Part shown: positions 26,291 to 38,160 of the stretch, piece after piece
Numbering within the stretch: the stretch's first letter is position 1
Layout of the letters: every line of letters starts with the position of its first letter
Source: Megalopta genalis
Lineage: Eukaryota > Arthropoda > Insecta > Hymenoptera > Halictidae
Assembly (NCBI RefSeq): GCF_051020955.1
Contig: NW_027476157.1
Span: forward strand, 434,001 to 498,000
Length of the DNA: 64,000 nt
Direction: 5' to 3'
Notes under the pieces: model-generated
What the model saw: the letters and a program-made list of their open reading frames with translations, nothing else
Told to the model about the DNA's origin: nothing
Databases searched by the model: none
Position numbers and translations under genes: made by a program

Positions 26291-29200
26291 TGAAGATAAA
26301 TCATGTGTTTCGCTTGGATTTGAAGCTAACCTCGTTTGTTTCCGCCTGCATTTGAAGCTATATCAATTATATCGCAAGTATTTGAATCTGAATCATTTGT
26401 GTCGCATGGCTTTGAGGATAAGCCTTCTACTTCGCATTAATTTGAAGGTAAATCATGTGTTTCGCTTGATTTGAGGTAACTCGATGGTTTCGCCTGCATT
26501 TGAAGCTATATCATTTATATCGCAAGTATGTGAAGCTAAATCATTTGTTTCGCATGGATTTGAAGCTAAGCCTTCTGCTTCTCATTGATTTGAAACTAAA
26601 CCATGTGTTTCGCTTGGATTTGAAGCTAACTCGTTTGTTTCGCCTGCATTTGAAGCTATATCAATTATATCGCAAGTATTTGAATCTGAATCATTTGTGT
26701 CGCATGGCTTTCAGGATAAGCCTTCTACATCGCATTGATTTGAAGCTAAATCATTTGTTTCGTTTTGATTTGAAGCTAAACCATGTGTTTCGCATGAATT
26801 TGAAACTAAATCATTTGTGTAAAATGGCTTTGAAGATAAGCCTTCCTCTTTGCATTAATTTGAAGTAAAACATGTGTTTCGCTTGGATTTGAAGGTAACT
26901 CGTTTGTTTCGCCTGCATTTGAAGCTATATCATTTATATCGCAAGTATGTGAAGCTAAATCATTTGTTTCGCATGGATTTGAAGCTAAGCCTTCTGCTTC
27001 TCATTGATTTGAAACTAAACCATGTGTTTCGCTTGGATTTGAAGCTAACTCGTTTGTTTCGCCTGCATTTGAAGCTATATCATTTATATCGCAAGTATTT
27101 GAATCTGAATCATTTGTGTCGCATGGCTTTGAGGATAAGCCTTCTACTTCGCATTAATTTGAAGGTATGTCATGTGTTTCGCTTGGATTTGAAGCTAACT
27201 CGTTTGTTTCGCCTGCATTTGAAGCTATATCAATTATATCGCAAGTATTTGAATCTGAATCATTGTGTCGCATGGCTTTGAGGATAAGCCTTCTACTTCG
27301 CATTAATTTGAAGGTAAATCATGTGTTTCGCTTGGATTTGAAGGTAACTCGTTTGTTTCGCCTGCATTTGAAGCTATATCATTTATATCGCAAGTATGTG
27401 AAGCTAAATCATTTGCTTCGCCTGCATTTGAAGCTAAATCAATCATATCGCAAGTATTTGAAGCAGAATCTTATGTGTCGCATGGCTTTGAGGATAAGCA
27501 TTCTAATTCGCATTAATTTGACGCAAAATCATGTGGTTTCGCACAGATTTGAAGCTAACTCGTTTGTTTCGCCTGCATTTGATGCTATATCAATTATATT
27601 GCAAGTATTTGAAGCTAAATCATTTGTGTTGCATGGCTTTGAATATAAGCCTTCCACTTTGCATTAATTTGAAGGTAAATCTTGTGTTTCGCTTGATTTG
27701 AAGCTAAGCCTTCTACTTCGCATTGATTTGGAACTAAATCATGTGGTTCGCATGGATTTGAAGCTAAACCATGTGTTTCGCACAGATTTGAAGCTAACTC
27801 TTTGTTTCGCCTGCATTTGAAGCTATATCAATTATATCGCAAAATTATTTGAAGCTAAATCATTGTGTCGCATGGCTTTGAAGATGAGCCTTCTGCTATG
27901 CATTAATTTGAAGGTAAATCATGTGTTTCGCTTGGATTTGAAGGTAACTCGTTTGTTTCGCCTGCATTTGAAGCTATATCAATTATATCGCAAGTATTTG
28001 AAGCTAAATCATTTGTGTTGCATGGCTTTGAAGCTAACTCGTTTGTTCGCCTGCATTGAAGCTATATCAATTATATCGCAAGTATTTGAATCTGAATCAT
28101 TTGTGTCGCATGGCTTTGAGGATAAGCCTTCTAATTCGCATTAATTTGAAGGTAAATCATGTGTTTCGCTTGGATTTGAAGGTAACTCGTTTGTTTCGCC
28201 TGCATTTGAAGCTATATCATTTATATCGCAAGTATGTGAAGCTAAATCATTTGTTTCGCATGGATTTGAAGCTAAGCATTCTGCTTCTCATTGATTTGAA
28301 ACTAAACCATGTGTTTCGCTTGGATTTGAAGCTAACTCGTTTGTTTCGCCTGCATTTGAAGCTATATCAATTATATCGCAAGTACTTGAATCTAAATCAT
28401 TTGCGTCGCATGGCTTTGAAGATGAGCCTTCTGCTATGCATTAATTTGAAGGTAAATCATGTGTTTCGCTTGGATTTGAAGGTAACTCGTTTGTTTCGCC
28501 TGCATTTGAAGCTATATCAATTGTATCGCAAGTATTTGAAGCTAAATCATTTGTGTTGCATGGCTTTGAAGCTAAGCGTTCTACTTCGCATTGATTTGAA
28601 ACTAAACCATGTGTTTCGCTTGGATTTGAAGCTAACTTGTTTGCTTCGCCTGCATTTGAAGCTAAATCAATCATATCGCAAGTATTTGAAGCAGAATCAT
28701 ATGTGTCGCATGGCTTTGAGGATAAGCCTTCTAATTCGCATTAATTTGACGCTCAATCATGTGTTTCGCACAGATTTGAAGCTAACTCGTTTGTTTCGCC
28801 TGCATTTGAAGCTATATCAATTATATTGCAAGTATTTGAAGCTAAACGATTTCTGTCGCATGGCTTTGAGGATAAGCCTTCTACTTCGCATTGATTTGAA
28901 ACTAAACCATGTGTTTCGCTTGGATTTGAAGCTGAGCCTTCTACTTCGCATTGATTTGGAACTAAATCATGTGTTTCACTTGGATTTGAAGCTGAGCCTT
29001 CTACTTCGCATTGATTTGAACTAAATCATGTGTTTCACTTGGATTTGAAGCTAACTCGTTTGTTTCGCATGTATTTGAAGCTATATCAATTATATCGCAA
29101 GTATTTGAAGCTAAATCATTGTGTCGCATGGCTTTGAGGATAAGCCTTCTACTTCGCATTAATTTGAAGGTAAATCATGTATTTCGCTTGGATTTGAAGC

Positions 29201-31870
29201 TAACTCGTTTGTTTCGCCTGCATTTGAAGCTATATCATTTATATCGCAAGTATGTGAAACTAAATCATTTGTTTCGCATGGATTTGAAGCTAAGCCTTCT
29301 GCTTCGCATTGATTTGAAACTAAGCCTTCTGCTTCGCATTGATTTGAACTAAATCATGTGTTTCGCATGGATTTGAAGCTAAGCCTTCTACTTCACATTG
29401 ATTTGAAACTAAATCATGTGGTTCGCATGGATTTGAAGCTAAACCATGTGTTTCGCACAGATTTGAAGCTAACTCGTTTGTTTCGCCTGCATTTGAAGCT
29501 ATATCAATTATATCGCAAAATATTTGAAGCTAAATCATTTGTGTCGCATGGCTTTGAAGATGAGCCTTCTGCTATGCATTAATTTGAAGGTAAATCATGT
29601 GTTTCGCTTGGATTTGAAGGTAACTCGTTTTGTTTCGCCTGCATTTGAAGCTATATCAATTATATCGCAAGTATTGAAGCTAAATCATTTGTGTTGCATG
29701 GCTTTGAGCTAACTCGTTTGTTTCGCCTGCATTTGAAGCTATATCAATTATATCGCAAGTATTTGAATCTGAATCATTTGTGTCGCATGGCTTTGAGGAT
29801 AAGCCTTCTACTTCGCATTAATTTGAAGGTAAATCATGTGTTTCGCTTGGATTTGAAGGTAACTCGTTTGTTTCGCCTGCATTTGAAGCTATATCATTTA
29901 TATCGCAAGTATGGGAAGCTAAATCATTTGTTTCGCATGATTTGAAGCTAAGCATTCTGCTTCTCATTGATTTGAAACTAAACCATGTGTTTCGCTTGGA
30001 TTTGAAGCTAACTCGTTTGTTTCGCCTGCATTTGAAGCTATATCAATTATATCGCAAGTATTTGAATCTAAATCATTTGCGTCGCATGGCTTTGAAGATG
30101 AGCCTTCTGCTATGCATTAATTTGAAGGTAAATCATGTGTTTCGCTTGGATTTGAAGGTAACTCGTTTGTTTCGCCTGCATTTGAAGCTATATCAATTGT
30201 ATCGCAAGTATTTGAAGCTAAATCATTTGTGTTGCATGGCTTTGAAGCTAAGCGTTCTACTTCGCATTGATTTGAAACTAAACCATGTGTTTCGCTTGGA
30301 TTTGAAGCTAACTTGTTTGCTTCGCCTGCATTTGAAGCTAAATCAATCATATCGCAAGTATTTGAAGCAGAATCATATGTGTCGCATGGCTTTGAGGATA
30401 AGCCTTCTAATTCGCATTAATTTGACGCTAAATCATGTGTTTCGCACAGATTTGAAGCTAACTCGTTTGTTTCGCCTGCATTTGATGCTATATCAATTAT
30501 ATTGCAAGTATTTGAAGCTAAATCATTTGTGTTGCATGGCTTTGAAGATAAGCCTTCCACTTTGCATTAATTTGAAGGTAAATCATGTGTTTCGCTTGGA
30601 TTTGAAGCTAAGCCTTCTACTTCGCATTGATTTGGAACTAAATCATGTGTTTCGCTTGGATTTGTAGCTAAATCATGTGTTTCGCATGGATGAGAAACTA
30701 ACTCGATGTTTCGCCTGCATTTGAAGCTAAATCATGTTTATCACAAGTACCTGAATCTAAACCATTTGTTTCGCAAGAATATGAAGCTAAACCATGTGTT
30801 TCGCATGAATTTGAATCTAAGTCATGTGTTTCGCACAGATTTGAAGCTAACTCGTTTGTTTCGCCTGCATTTGATGCTATATCATTTATATCGCAAGTAT
30901 TTAAAGCTAAATTATTTGTGTCGCATGGCTTTGAAGCTAAGTCTTCTACTTCGCATTGATTTGAAGCTAAATCACGTGTTTCGCACAGATTTGAAGCTAA
31001 CTCGTTTGTTTCGCCTGCATTTGATGCTATATCAATTATATCGCAAGTATTTGAAGCTAAACGATTTCTGTCGCATGGCTTTGAGGATAAGCCTTCTACT
31101 TCGCATTGATTTGAAACTAAACCATGTGTTTCGCTTGGATTTGAAGCTTAGCCTTCTACTTCGCATTGATTTGGAACTAAATCATGTGTTCACTTGGATT
31201 GAAGCTAACTCGTTTGTTTCGCATGTATTTGAAGCTATATCAATTATATCGCAAGTATTTGAAGCTCTAAATCATTTGTGTCGCATGGCTTTGAGGATAA
31301 GCCTTCTACTTCGCATTAATTTGATGGTAAATCATGTATTTCGCTTGGATTTGAAGCTAACTCGTTTGTTTCGCCTGCATTTGAAGCTATATCATTTATA
31401 TCGCAAGTATGTGAAACTAAATCATTTGTTTCGCATGGATTTGAAGCTAAGCCTTCTGCTTCGCATTGATTTGAAACTAAGCCTTCTGCTTCGCATTGAT
31501 TTGAAACTAAATCACGTGTTTCGCATGGATTTGAAGCTAAGCCTTCTACTTCACATTGATTTGAAACTAAATCATGTGGTTCGCATGGATTTGAAGCTAA
31601 ACCATGTGTTTCGCACAGATTTGAAGCTAACGCGTTTGTTTCGCCTGCATTTGAAGCTATATCAATTATATCGCAAAATATTTGAAGCTAAATCATTTGT
31701 GTCGCGTGGCTTTGAGGATAAGCCTTCTAATTCGCATTAATTTGAAGGTAAATCATGTGTTTCGATTGGATTGAAGCTAAGCCTTCTACTTCGCATTGAT
31801 TTGGAACAAAATAATGTGTTTCACTTGGATTTGAAGCTAACTCGTTTGTTTCGCATGCATGTCAAGCTTA
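26291..31870. repeat. Type I higher-order array, block 4a, rich in single-base indels
   Basis: Type I cycles carrying more than 20 one-base indels compared with sister copies. Examples: CATTGATTGAAG (26290), TAACCTCG (26330), TTTCCGCC (26341), CATTGTGTCG (27265, 27863, 29120), GTGGTTTCG (27531), AAAATTATTTG (27845), GTTCGCCTGCATTGAAG (28046), TCGTTTTGTTTCG (29631), GTATTGAAGC (29674), TTTGAGCTAAC (29707), GGATTGAAGC (31198, 31770) and CAAGCTTATATC (31867). Flanking type I blocks have almost none. Sequencing or gap-filling error is the simplest explanation; otherwise the underlying array is ordinary type I (27.9-28.6 and 29.5-30.3 kb repeat each other at offset 1,676). Confidence 0.85.
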
Positions 31871-33626
31871 TATCAATTATATCGCAAATATTTGAAGCTA
31901 AATCATTTGTGTCGCATGGCTTTGAGGATAAGCCTTCTACTTCGCATTAATTTGAAGGTAAATCATGTATTTCGCTTGGATTTGAAGCTAACTCGTTTGT
32001 TTCGCCCGCATTTGAAACTATATCATTTATATCGCAAGTATGTGAAACTAAATTATTTGTTTCGCATGGATTTGATGCTAAGCCTTCTGCTTCGCATTGA
32101 TTTGAAGCTAAGCCTTCTGCTTCGCATTGATTTGAAACTAAATCATGTGTTTCGCATGGATTTGAAGCTAAGCCTTCTACTTCACATTGATTTGAAACTA
32201 AATCATGTGGTTCGCATGGATTTGAAGCTAAACCATGTGTTTCGCACAGATTTGAAGCTAACTCGTTTGTTTCGCCCGCATTTGAAGCTATATCAATTAT
32301 ATCGCAAAATATTTGAAGCTAAATCATTTGTGTCGCATGGCTTTGAAGATGAGCCTTCTGCTATGCATTAATTTGAAGGTAAATCATGTGTTTCGCTTGG
32401 ATTTGAAGGTAACTCGTTTGTTTCGCCTGCATTTGAAGCTATATCAATTATATCGCAAGTATTTGAAGCTAAATCATTTGTGTTGCATGGCTTTGAAGCT
32501 AACTCGTTTGTTTCGTCTGCATTTGAAGCTTTATCATTTATATCGCAAGCATTTGAAGCTAAACGATTTCTGTCGCATGGCTTTGAGGATAAGCCTTCTA
32601 CTTCGCATTGATTTGAAACTAAACCATGTGTTTCGCTTGGATTTGAAGCTAACTCGTTTGCTTCGCCTGCATTTGAAGCTAAATCAATCATATCGCAAGT
32701 ATTTGAATCAGAATCATTTGTGTCGCGTGGCTTTGAGGATAAGCCTTCTAATTCGCATTAATTTGAAGGTAAATCATGTGTTTCGCCTGGATTTGAAGCT
32801 AACTCGTTTGTTTCGCCTGCATTTGAGGCTATATCAATTATATCGCAAGTATTTGAAGCTAAATCATTTGTGTTGCATGGCTTTGAAGCTAAGCCTTCTA
32901 CTTCGCATTGTTTTGAAGCAAAATCATGTGTTTCGCACAGATTTGAAGCTAACTCGTTTGTTTCGCCCCTATTTGAAGCTATATCATTTATATCGCAAGT
33001 ATTTAAAGCTAAATCATTTGTGTCGCATGGCTTTGAAGCTAAGCCTTCTACTTCGCATTGATTTCAAGCTAAATCATGTGTTTCGCACAGATTTGAAGCT
33101 AACTCGTTTGATTCGCCTGCATTTGAAGCTATATAATTTATATCGCAAGTATGTGAAACTAAATTATTTGTTTCGCATGGATTTGAAGCTAAGCCTTCTG
33201 CTTCGCATTGATTTGAAACTAAATCATGTGTTTCGCATGGATTTGAAGCTAAGACTTCTACTTCACATTGATTTAAAACTAAATCATGTGGTTCGCTTGG
33301 ATTTGAAGCTAACTCGTTTGCTTCGCCTGCATTTGAAGCTAAATCAATCATATCGCAAGTATTTGAAGCAGAATCATTTGTGTCGCGTGGCTTTGACGAT
33401 AAGCCTTCTAATTCGCATTAATTTGAAGGTAAATCATGTGTTTCGCCTGGATTTGAAACTAACTCGTTTGTTTCGCCTGCATTTGAGGCTATATCATTTA
33501 TATCGCTAGTATGTGAAGCTAAATCATTTGTTTCGCATGGATATGAAGCTATGTCTACTACTTCGCATTGATTTGAAACTAAATCATGTGTTTCGCATGG
33601 ATTTGAAGCTAAATCATGAGTTTCGC
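31695..33626. repeat. Duplicated type I segment, long copy (partner 7890-9612)
   Basis: Partner of 7890-9612, with seven extra monomers at about 33132-33341. Those 210 bp themselves consist of type I monomers (class C, D, E and A forms with GCTTCGC and GACTTCTACTTCAC variants). A gain or loss by unequal exchange within one array is therefore the likely cause. The first ~175 bp include two one-base indels that belong to the indel-rich zone. Confidence 0.82.
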
Positions 33627-35364
33627 TTGGATTTGAAGCTAACTCGTTTGTTTCGCCTGCATTTGAAGCTAAATCATGTTTATCACAAGTACCTGAATCT
33701 AAACCATTTGTTTCGCAAGAATATGAAGCTAAACCATGTGTTTCGCATGAATTTGAAGCTAAGTCATATGTTTCGCACAGACTTGAAGCTAACTCGTTTG
33801 TTTCGCCTGCACTTGAAGCTAAATCATGTTTATCACAATTATCTGAATCTAAACCATTTGTTTCGCCAGAATTTGAAGCTAAACCATGTGTTTCGCATGA
33901 ATTTGAAGCTAAATCATGTATTTCGCACAGATTTGAAGCTAACTCGTTTGTTACGTCTGCATTTGAAGCTATATCAATTATATCGCAAGTATTTGAAGCT
34001 AAATCATTTGTGTTGCATGGCTTTGAAGCTAAGCCTTCTACTTCGCATTGATTTGAAGCAAAATCATGTGTTTCGCACAGATTTGAAGCTAACTCGTTTG
34101 TTTCGCCCCTATTTGAAGCTATATCATTTATATCGCAAGTATTTAAAGCTAAATCATTTGTGTCGCATGGCTTTGAAGCTAAGCATTCTACTTCGCATTG
34201 ATTTCAAGCTAAATCATGTGTTTCGCACAGATTTGAAGCTAACTCGTTTGATTCGCCTGCATTTGATGCTATATCAATTATATCGCAAGTATTTGAAGCT
34301 AAATCATTTGTGTTGCGTGGCTTTGAATATAAGCCTTCCACTTTGCATTAATTTGAATGTAAATCATGTGTTTCGCTTGGATTTGAAGCTAAGCCTTCTA
34401 CTTCGCATTGATTTGGAACAAAATCATGTGTATCACTTGGATTTGAAGCTAACTCGTTTGTTTCGCATGCATTTCAAGCTATATCAATTATATCGCAAAT
34501 ATTTCAAGCTAAATCATTTGTGTCGCATGGCTTTGAGGATAAGCCTTCTACTTCGCATTAATTTGAATGTAAATCATGTATTTCGCTTGGATTTGAAGCT
34601 AACTCGTTTGTTTCCCCTGCATTTGAAGCTATATCATTTATATCGCAAGAATGTGAAACTAAATCATTTGTTTCGCATGGATTTGAAGCTAAGCCTTCTG
34701 CTTCGCATTGATTTGAAGCTAAGCCTTCTGCTTCGCATTGATTTGAAACTAAATTATGTGTTTCGCATGGATTTGAAGCTAAGACTTCTACTTCACATTG
34801 ATTTGAAACTAAATCATGTGGTTCGCATGGATTTGAAGCTAAACCATGTGTTTCGCACAGATTTGAAGCTAACTCGTTTGTTTCGCCTGCATTTGAAGCT
34901 ATATCAATTATATCGCAAGTATTTGAAGCTAAATCATTTGTGTCGCATGGCTTTGAAGATAAGCCTTCTACTTTGCATTAATTTGAAGGTAAATCATGTG
35001 TTTCGCTTGGATTTGAAGCTAAGCCTTCTACTTCGCATTGATTTGGAACAAAATCATGTGTTTCACTTGGATTTGAAGCTAACTCGTTTGTTTCGCATGC
35101 ATTTGAAGCTATATCAATTATATCGCAAGTATTTGAAGCTAAATCATTTGTGTCGCATGGCTTTGAGGATAAGCCTTCTACTTCGCATTAATTTGAAGGT
35201 AAATCATGTATTTCGCTTGGATTTGAAGCTAACTCGTTTGTTTCGCCTGCATTTGATGCTATATCAATTATATTGCAAGTATTTGAAGCTAAATCATTTG
35301 TGTTGCATGGCTTTGAAGTTAAGCCTTCCACTTTACATTAATTTGAAGGTAAATCATGTGTTTC
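31871..35364. repeat. Type I higher-order array, block 4b
   Basis: Clean type I sequence after the indel-rich zone, with the 150-bp cycle, private variants such as CGCCCCTATTTGAAGC (32960, 34105) and the enlarged block at 33675-33966. It changes to type II at about 35365, where GCATGGAATTGAAGCTACC appears right after a class-A monomer. Confidence 0.88.
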
Positions 35365-35585
35365 GCATGGAATTGAAGCTACCTGGTTTGTTTCGCCTGC
35401 ATTTGAAGCTATATCATTTACGTCGCAAGTATTTGAAGCTAAACCATATGTTTCGCATGGATTTAAAGTTAAGCCATCTACTTCGCATTGATTTGAAACT
35501 AAATCATGTGTTTCGCTTGGATTTGAAGCTAACTCGTTTGTTTCGCCTGCTTTTGAAGCTATATCATTTAATCGCAAGTATGTGA
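33513..35585 (+). other. Longest open frame, 690 codons, LKLNHLFRMD frame (not called a gene)
   Basis: The longest stop-free stretch in the window. It reads the LKLxHxFRxx 10-residue repeat without interruption through the type I/type II boundary at ~35365, and ends at a 29-bp type II monomer that shifts the frame. The protein would be strongly basic and leucine-rich with no unique region. The start Met is an ordinary monomer variant (GTATGTGAAGC). Sister copies of the same DNA are broken elsewhere, so the frame is not preserved between copies. I treat it as non-coding. Confidence 0.15.
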
Positions 35586-35879
35586 AGCTACAAAATAATC
35601 TGTTCCGCATGAATTTTAAGCTAAATCATGTGTTTCGCATGGAATTGAAGCTACCTGGTTTGTTTCGCCTGCATTTGAAGCTAGTTCACTTGTATCGCAA
35701 GTATTTGAAGAAAAATCATTTGTTTCGCATGGATTTGAAGCTACCTCGTTCGTTTCGCCTGCAGTTGAATCTATATCAATTATATCGCAAGTATTTGAAG
35801 GTAAATCATTTGTGCCGCATGGATTTGAGGCTACGCCTTCTACGTCGCATTGATTTTTAGCTAAATCATGTGTTTCGCA

Positions 35880-38160
35880 TGGATTTGATGCTAACTCGTT
35901 TGTTTCGCATGCATTTGAAGCAGTATCACTTATATTCGCAAGTATTTGAAGCTAAGTCATTTGTTTCGCATGGATATGAAGCTAAGCCACCTACTTCGCA
36001 TTGATTTGAAGCTAAATCATGTGTCTCGCTTGGTTTTAAAGCTAACTCGTTTGTTTCGGATGCGGTTGAAGCTAAATCATGTTTATCACAAGTATATGAA
36101 GCTAAACCATTTTTATTCGCAAGAATATGAAGCTAAACCATGTGTTTCGCTTGGATTTGAAGGTAAATCATGTGTTTCGCATGGATTTGAAACTAACTCG
36201 TTTGTTTCGCCTGCATTTGAAGCTAAATCATGTTTATCACAAGTATCTGAATCTAAACCATATGTTTCGCAACAATATGAAGCTAAACCACGTGTTTCGC
36301 ATGAATTTGAAGCTAAATCATGTGTTTCGCATAGAGTTGAAGCTAACTCGTTTGTTTCGCCTGCATTTGAAGCTATATCACTTCTATCGCAGGTATTTGA
36401 AGCTAAATCATTCGTATGGCATCGATTTGAATCTAAGCCTTCTACTTCGCATTGATTTGAAGCTAAATCGTGTGTTTCGCTTGGATTTGAACCTACGCCT
36501 TCTACTTCGCATTGATTTTTAGCTAAATCATGTGTTTCGCATGGATTTGATGCTAACTCGTTTATTTCGCTTGCATTTGAAGCTTATCACTTATATTCAC
36601 AAGTATTTGAAGCTAAGTTATTTGTTTCGCATGGATAAGAAGCTAAGCCATCTACTTCGCATTGATTTGAAGCTTAATCATGTGTCTCGCTTGGTTTTAA
36701 TGCTAACCCGTTTGTTTCGCATGCGGTTGAAGCTAAATCATGTTTATCACAAGTATCTGAAGCTAAACCACTTGTGTCGCAACCATATGAAGCTAAACCA
36801 TGTGCTTCGCGTTGATTTGAAGCTAAATCGTGTGTTCCGCATGGATTTGAAGTTAACTCGTTTGCTTTGCCTGCATTTGAAGGTATATCATTTATATCGC
36901 AAGTATTTGAAGCTAAATCATTTGTTTCGTATGAATTTTAAGCTAAATCATGTGTTTCGCATGGAATTGAAGCTACCTGGTTTGTTTCGCCTGCATTTGA
37001 AGCTATATCATTTACGTCGCAAGTATTTGAAGCTAAACCATATGTTTCGCATGGATTTAAAGTTAAGCCATCTACTTCGCATTGATTTGAAACTAAATCA
37101 TGTGTTTCGCTTGGATTTGAAGCTAACTCGTTTGTTTCGCCTGCTTTTGAAGCTATATCAATTATATAACAAGTATTTGAAGCTAAATCATTTGTGTCGC
37201 ATGGCTTTGAAGATAAACCTTCTACTTTGCATTAATTTGAAGGTAAATCATGTGTTTCGTATGGATTTGAAGCTAACTCGTTTGTTTCGACTGCATTTGA
37301 TGCTATATCATTTAGTCGCAAGGATGTGAAGCTAAATAATCTGTTTCGCATGAATCTTAAGCTAAATCACGTGTTTCGCATGGAATTGAAGCTACCTGGT
37401 TTGTCTCGCCTGCATTTGAAGCTAGTTCACTTGTATCGCAAGTATTTGAAGAAAAATCATTTGTTTCGCATGGATTTGAAGCTACCTCGTTTGTTTCGCA
37501 TGCATTTGAAGCTGTATCATTTAATCGCAAGTATGTGAAGCTAAATAATCTGTTTCGCATGTATCTTAAGCTAACTCATGTGTTTCGCATGGAATTGAAG
37601 CTACCTGGTTTGTTTCGCCTGCATTTGAAGCTATATCATTTACGTCGCAAGTATTTGAAGCTAAATCATATGTTTCGCATGGATTTGAATTTATGCCATC
37701 TACTTAGCATTGATTTGAAACTAAATCATGTGTTTCGCTTCGATTTGAAGCTAACTCGTTTGTTTCGCCTGCATTTGAAGCTATATCAATTATATAACAA
37801 GTATTTGATGCTAAGTCATTTGTGTCGCATGGCTTTGAAGATAAACCTTCTACTTTGAATTAATTTGAAGGTAAATCATGTGTTTCGTATGGATTTGAAG
37901 CTAACTCGTTTGTTTCGCCTGCATTTGAAGCTATATCATTTAATCGCTGGTATTTGAAGCTAGTTCACTTGTATCGCAAGTATTTGAAGAAAAATCATTT
38001 GTTCCGCATGGATTTGAGGCTACGCCTTCTACGTCGCATTGATTTTTAGCTAAATCATGTGTTTCGCATGGATTTGATGCTAACTCGTTTGTTTCGCATG
38101 CGTTTGAAGCAGTATCACTTATATTCGCAAGTATTTGAAGCTAAGTCATTTGTTTCGCAT
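35880..38160. repeat. 2.28-kb duplicated segment, copy 1 (partner 40173-42453)
   Basis: Matches 40173-42453 at offset 4,293 with about three visible substitutions (near 36560, 36886 and 37808) and no length change. With 1105-2670 this makes a three-member set for the shared part. The copy ends at CATCGATTTG here against CATGGATATG in the partner. Confidence 0.87.

Noticed and set aside
33513..35585. Gene for a 690-residue leucine/lysine-rich repeat protein
   Set aside because: The frame is open because the unit is 3n long and all classes lack a stop in it. Sister copies are broken, there is no unique terminus, and the end is set by a 29-bp monomer.
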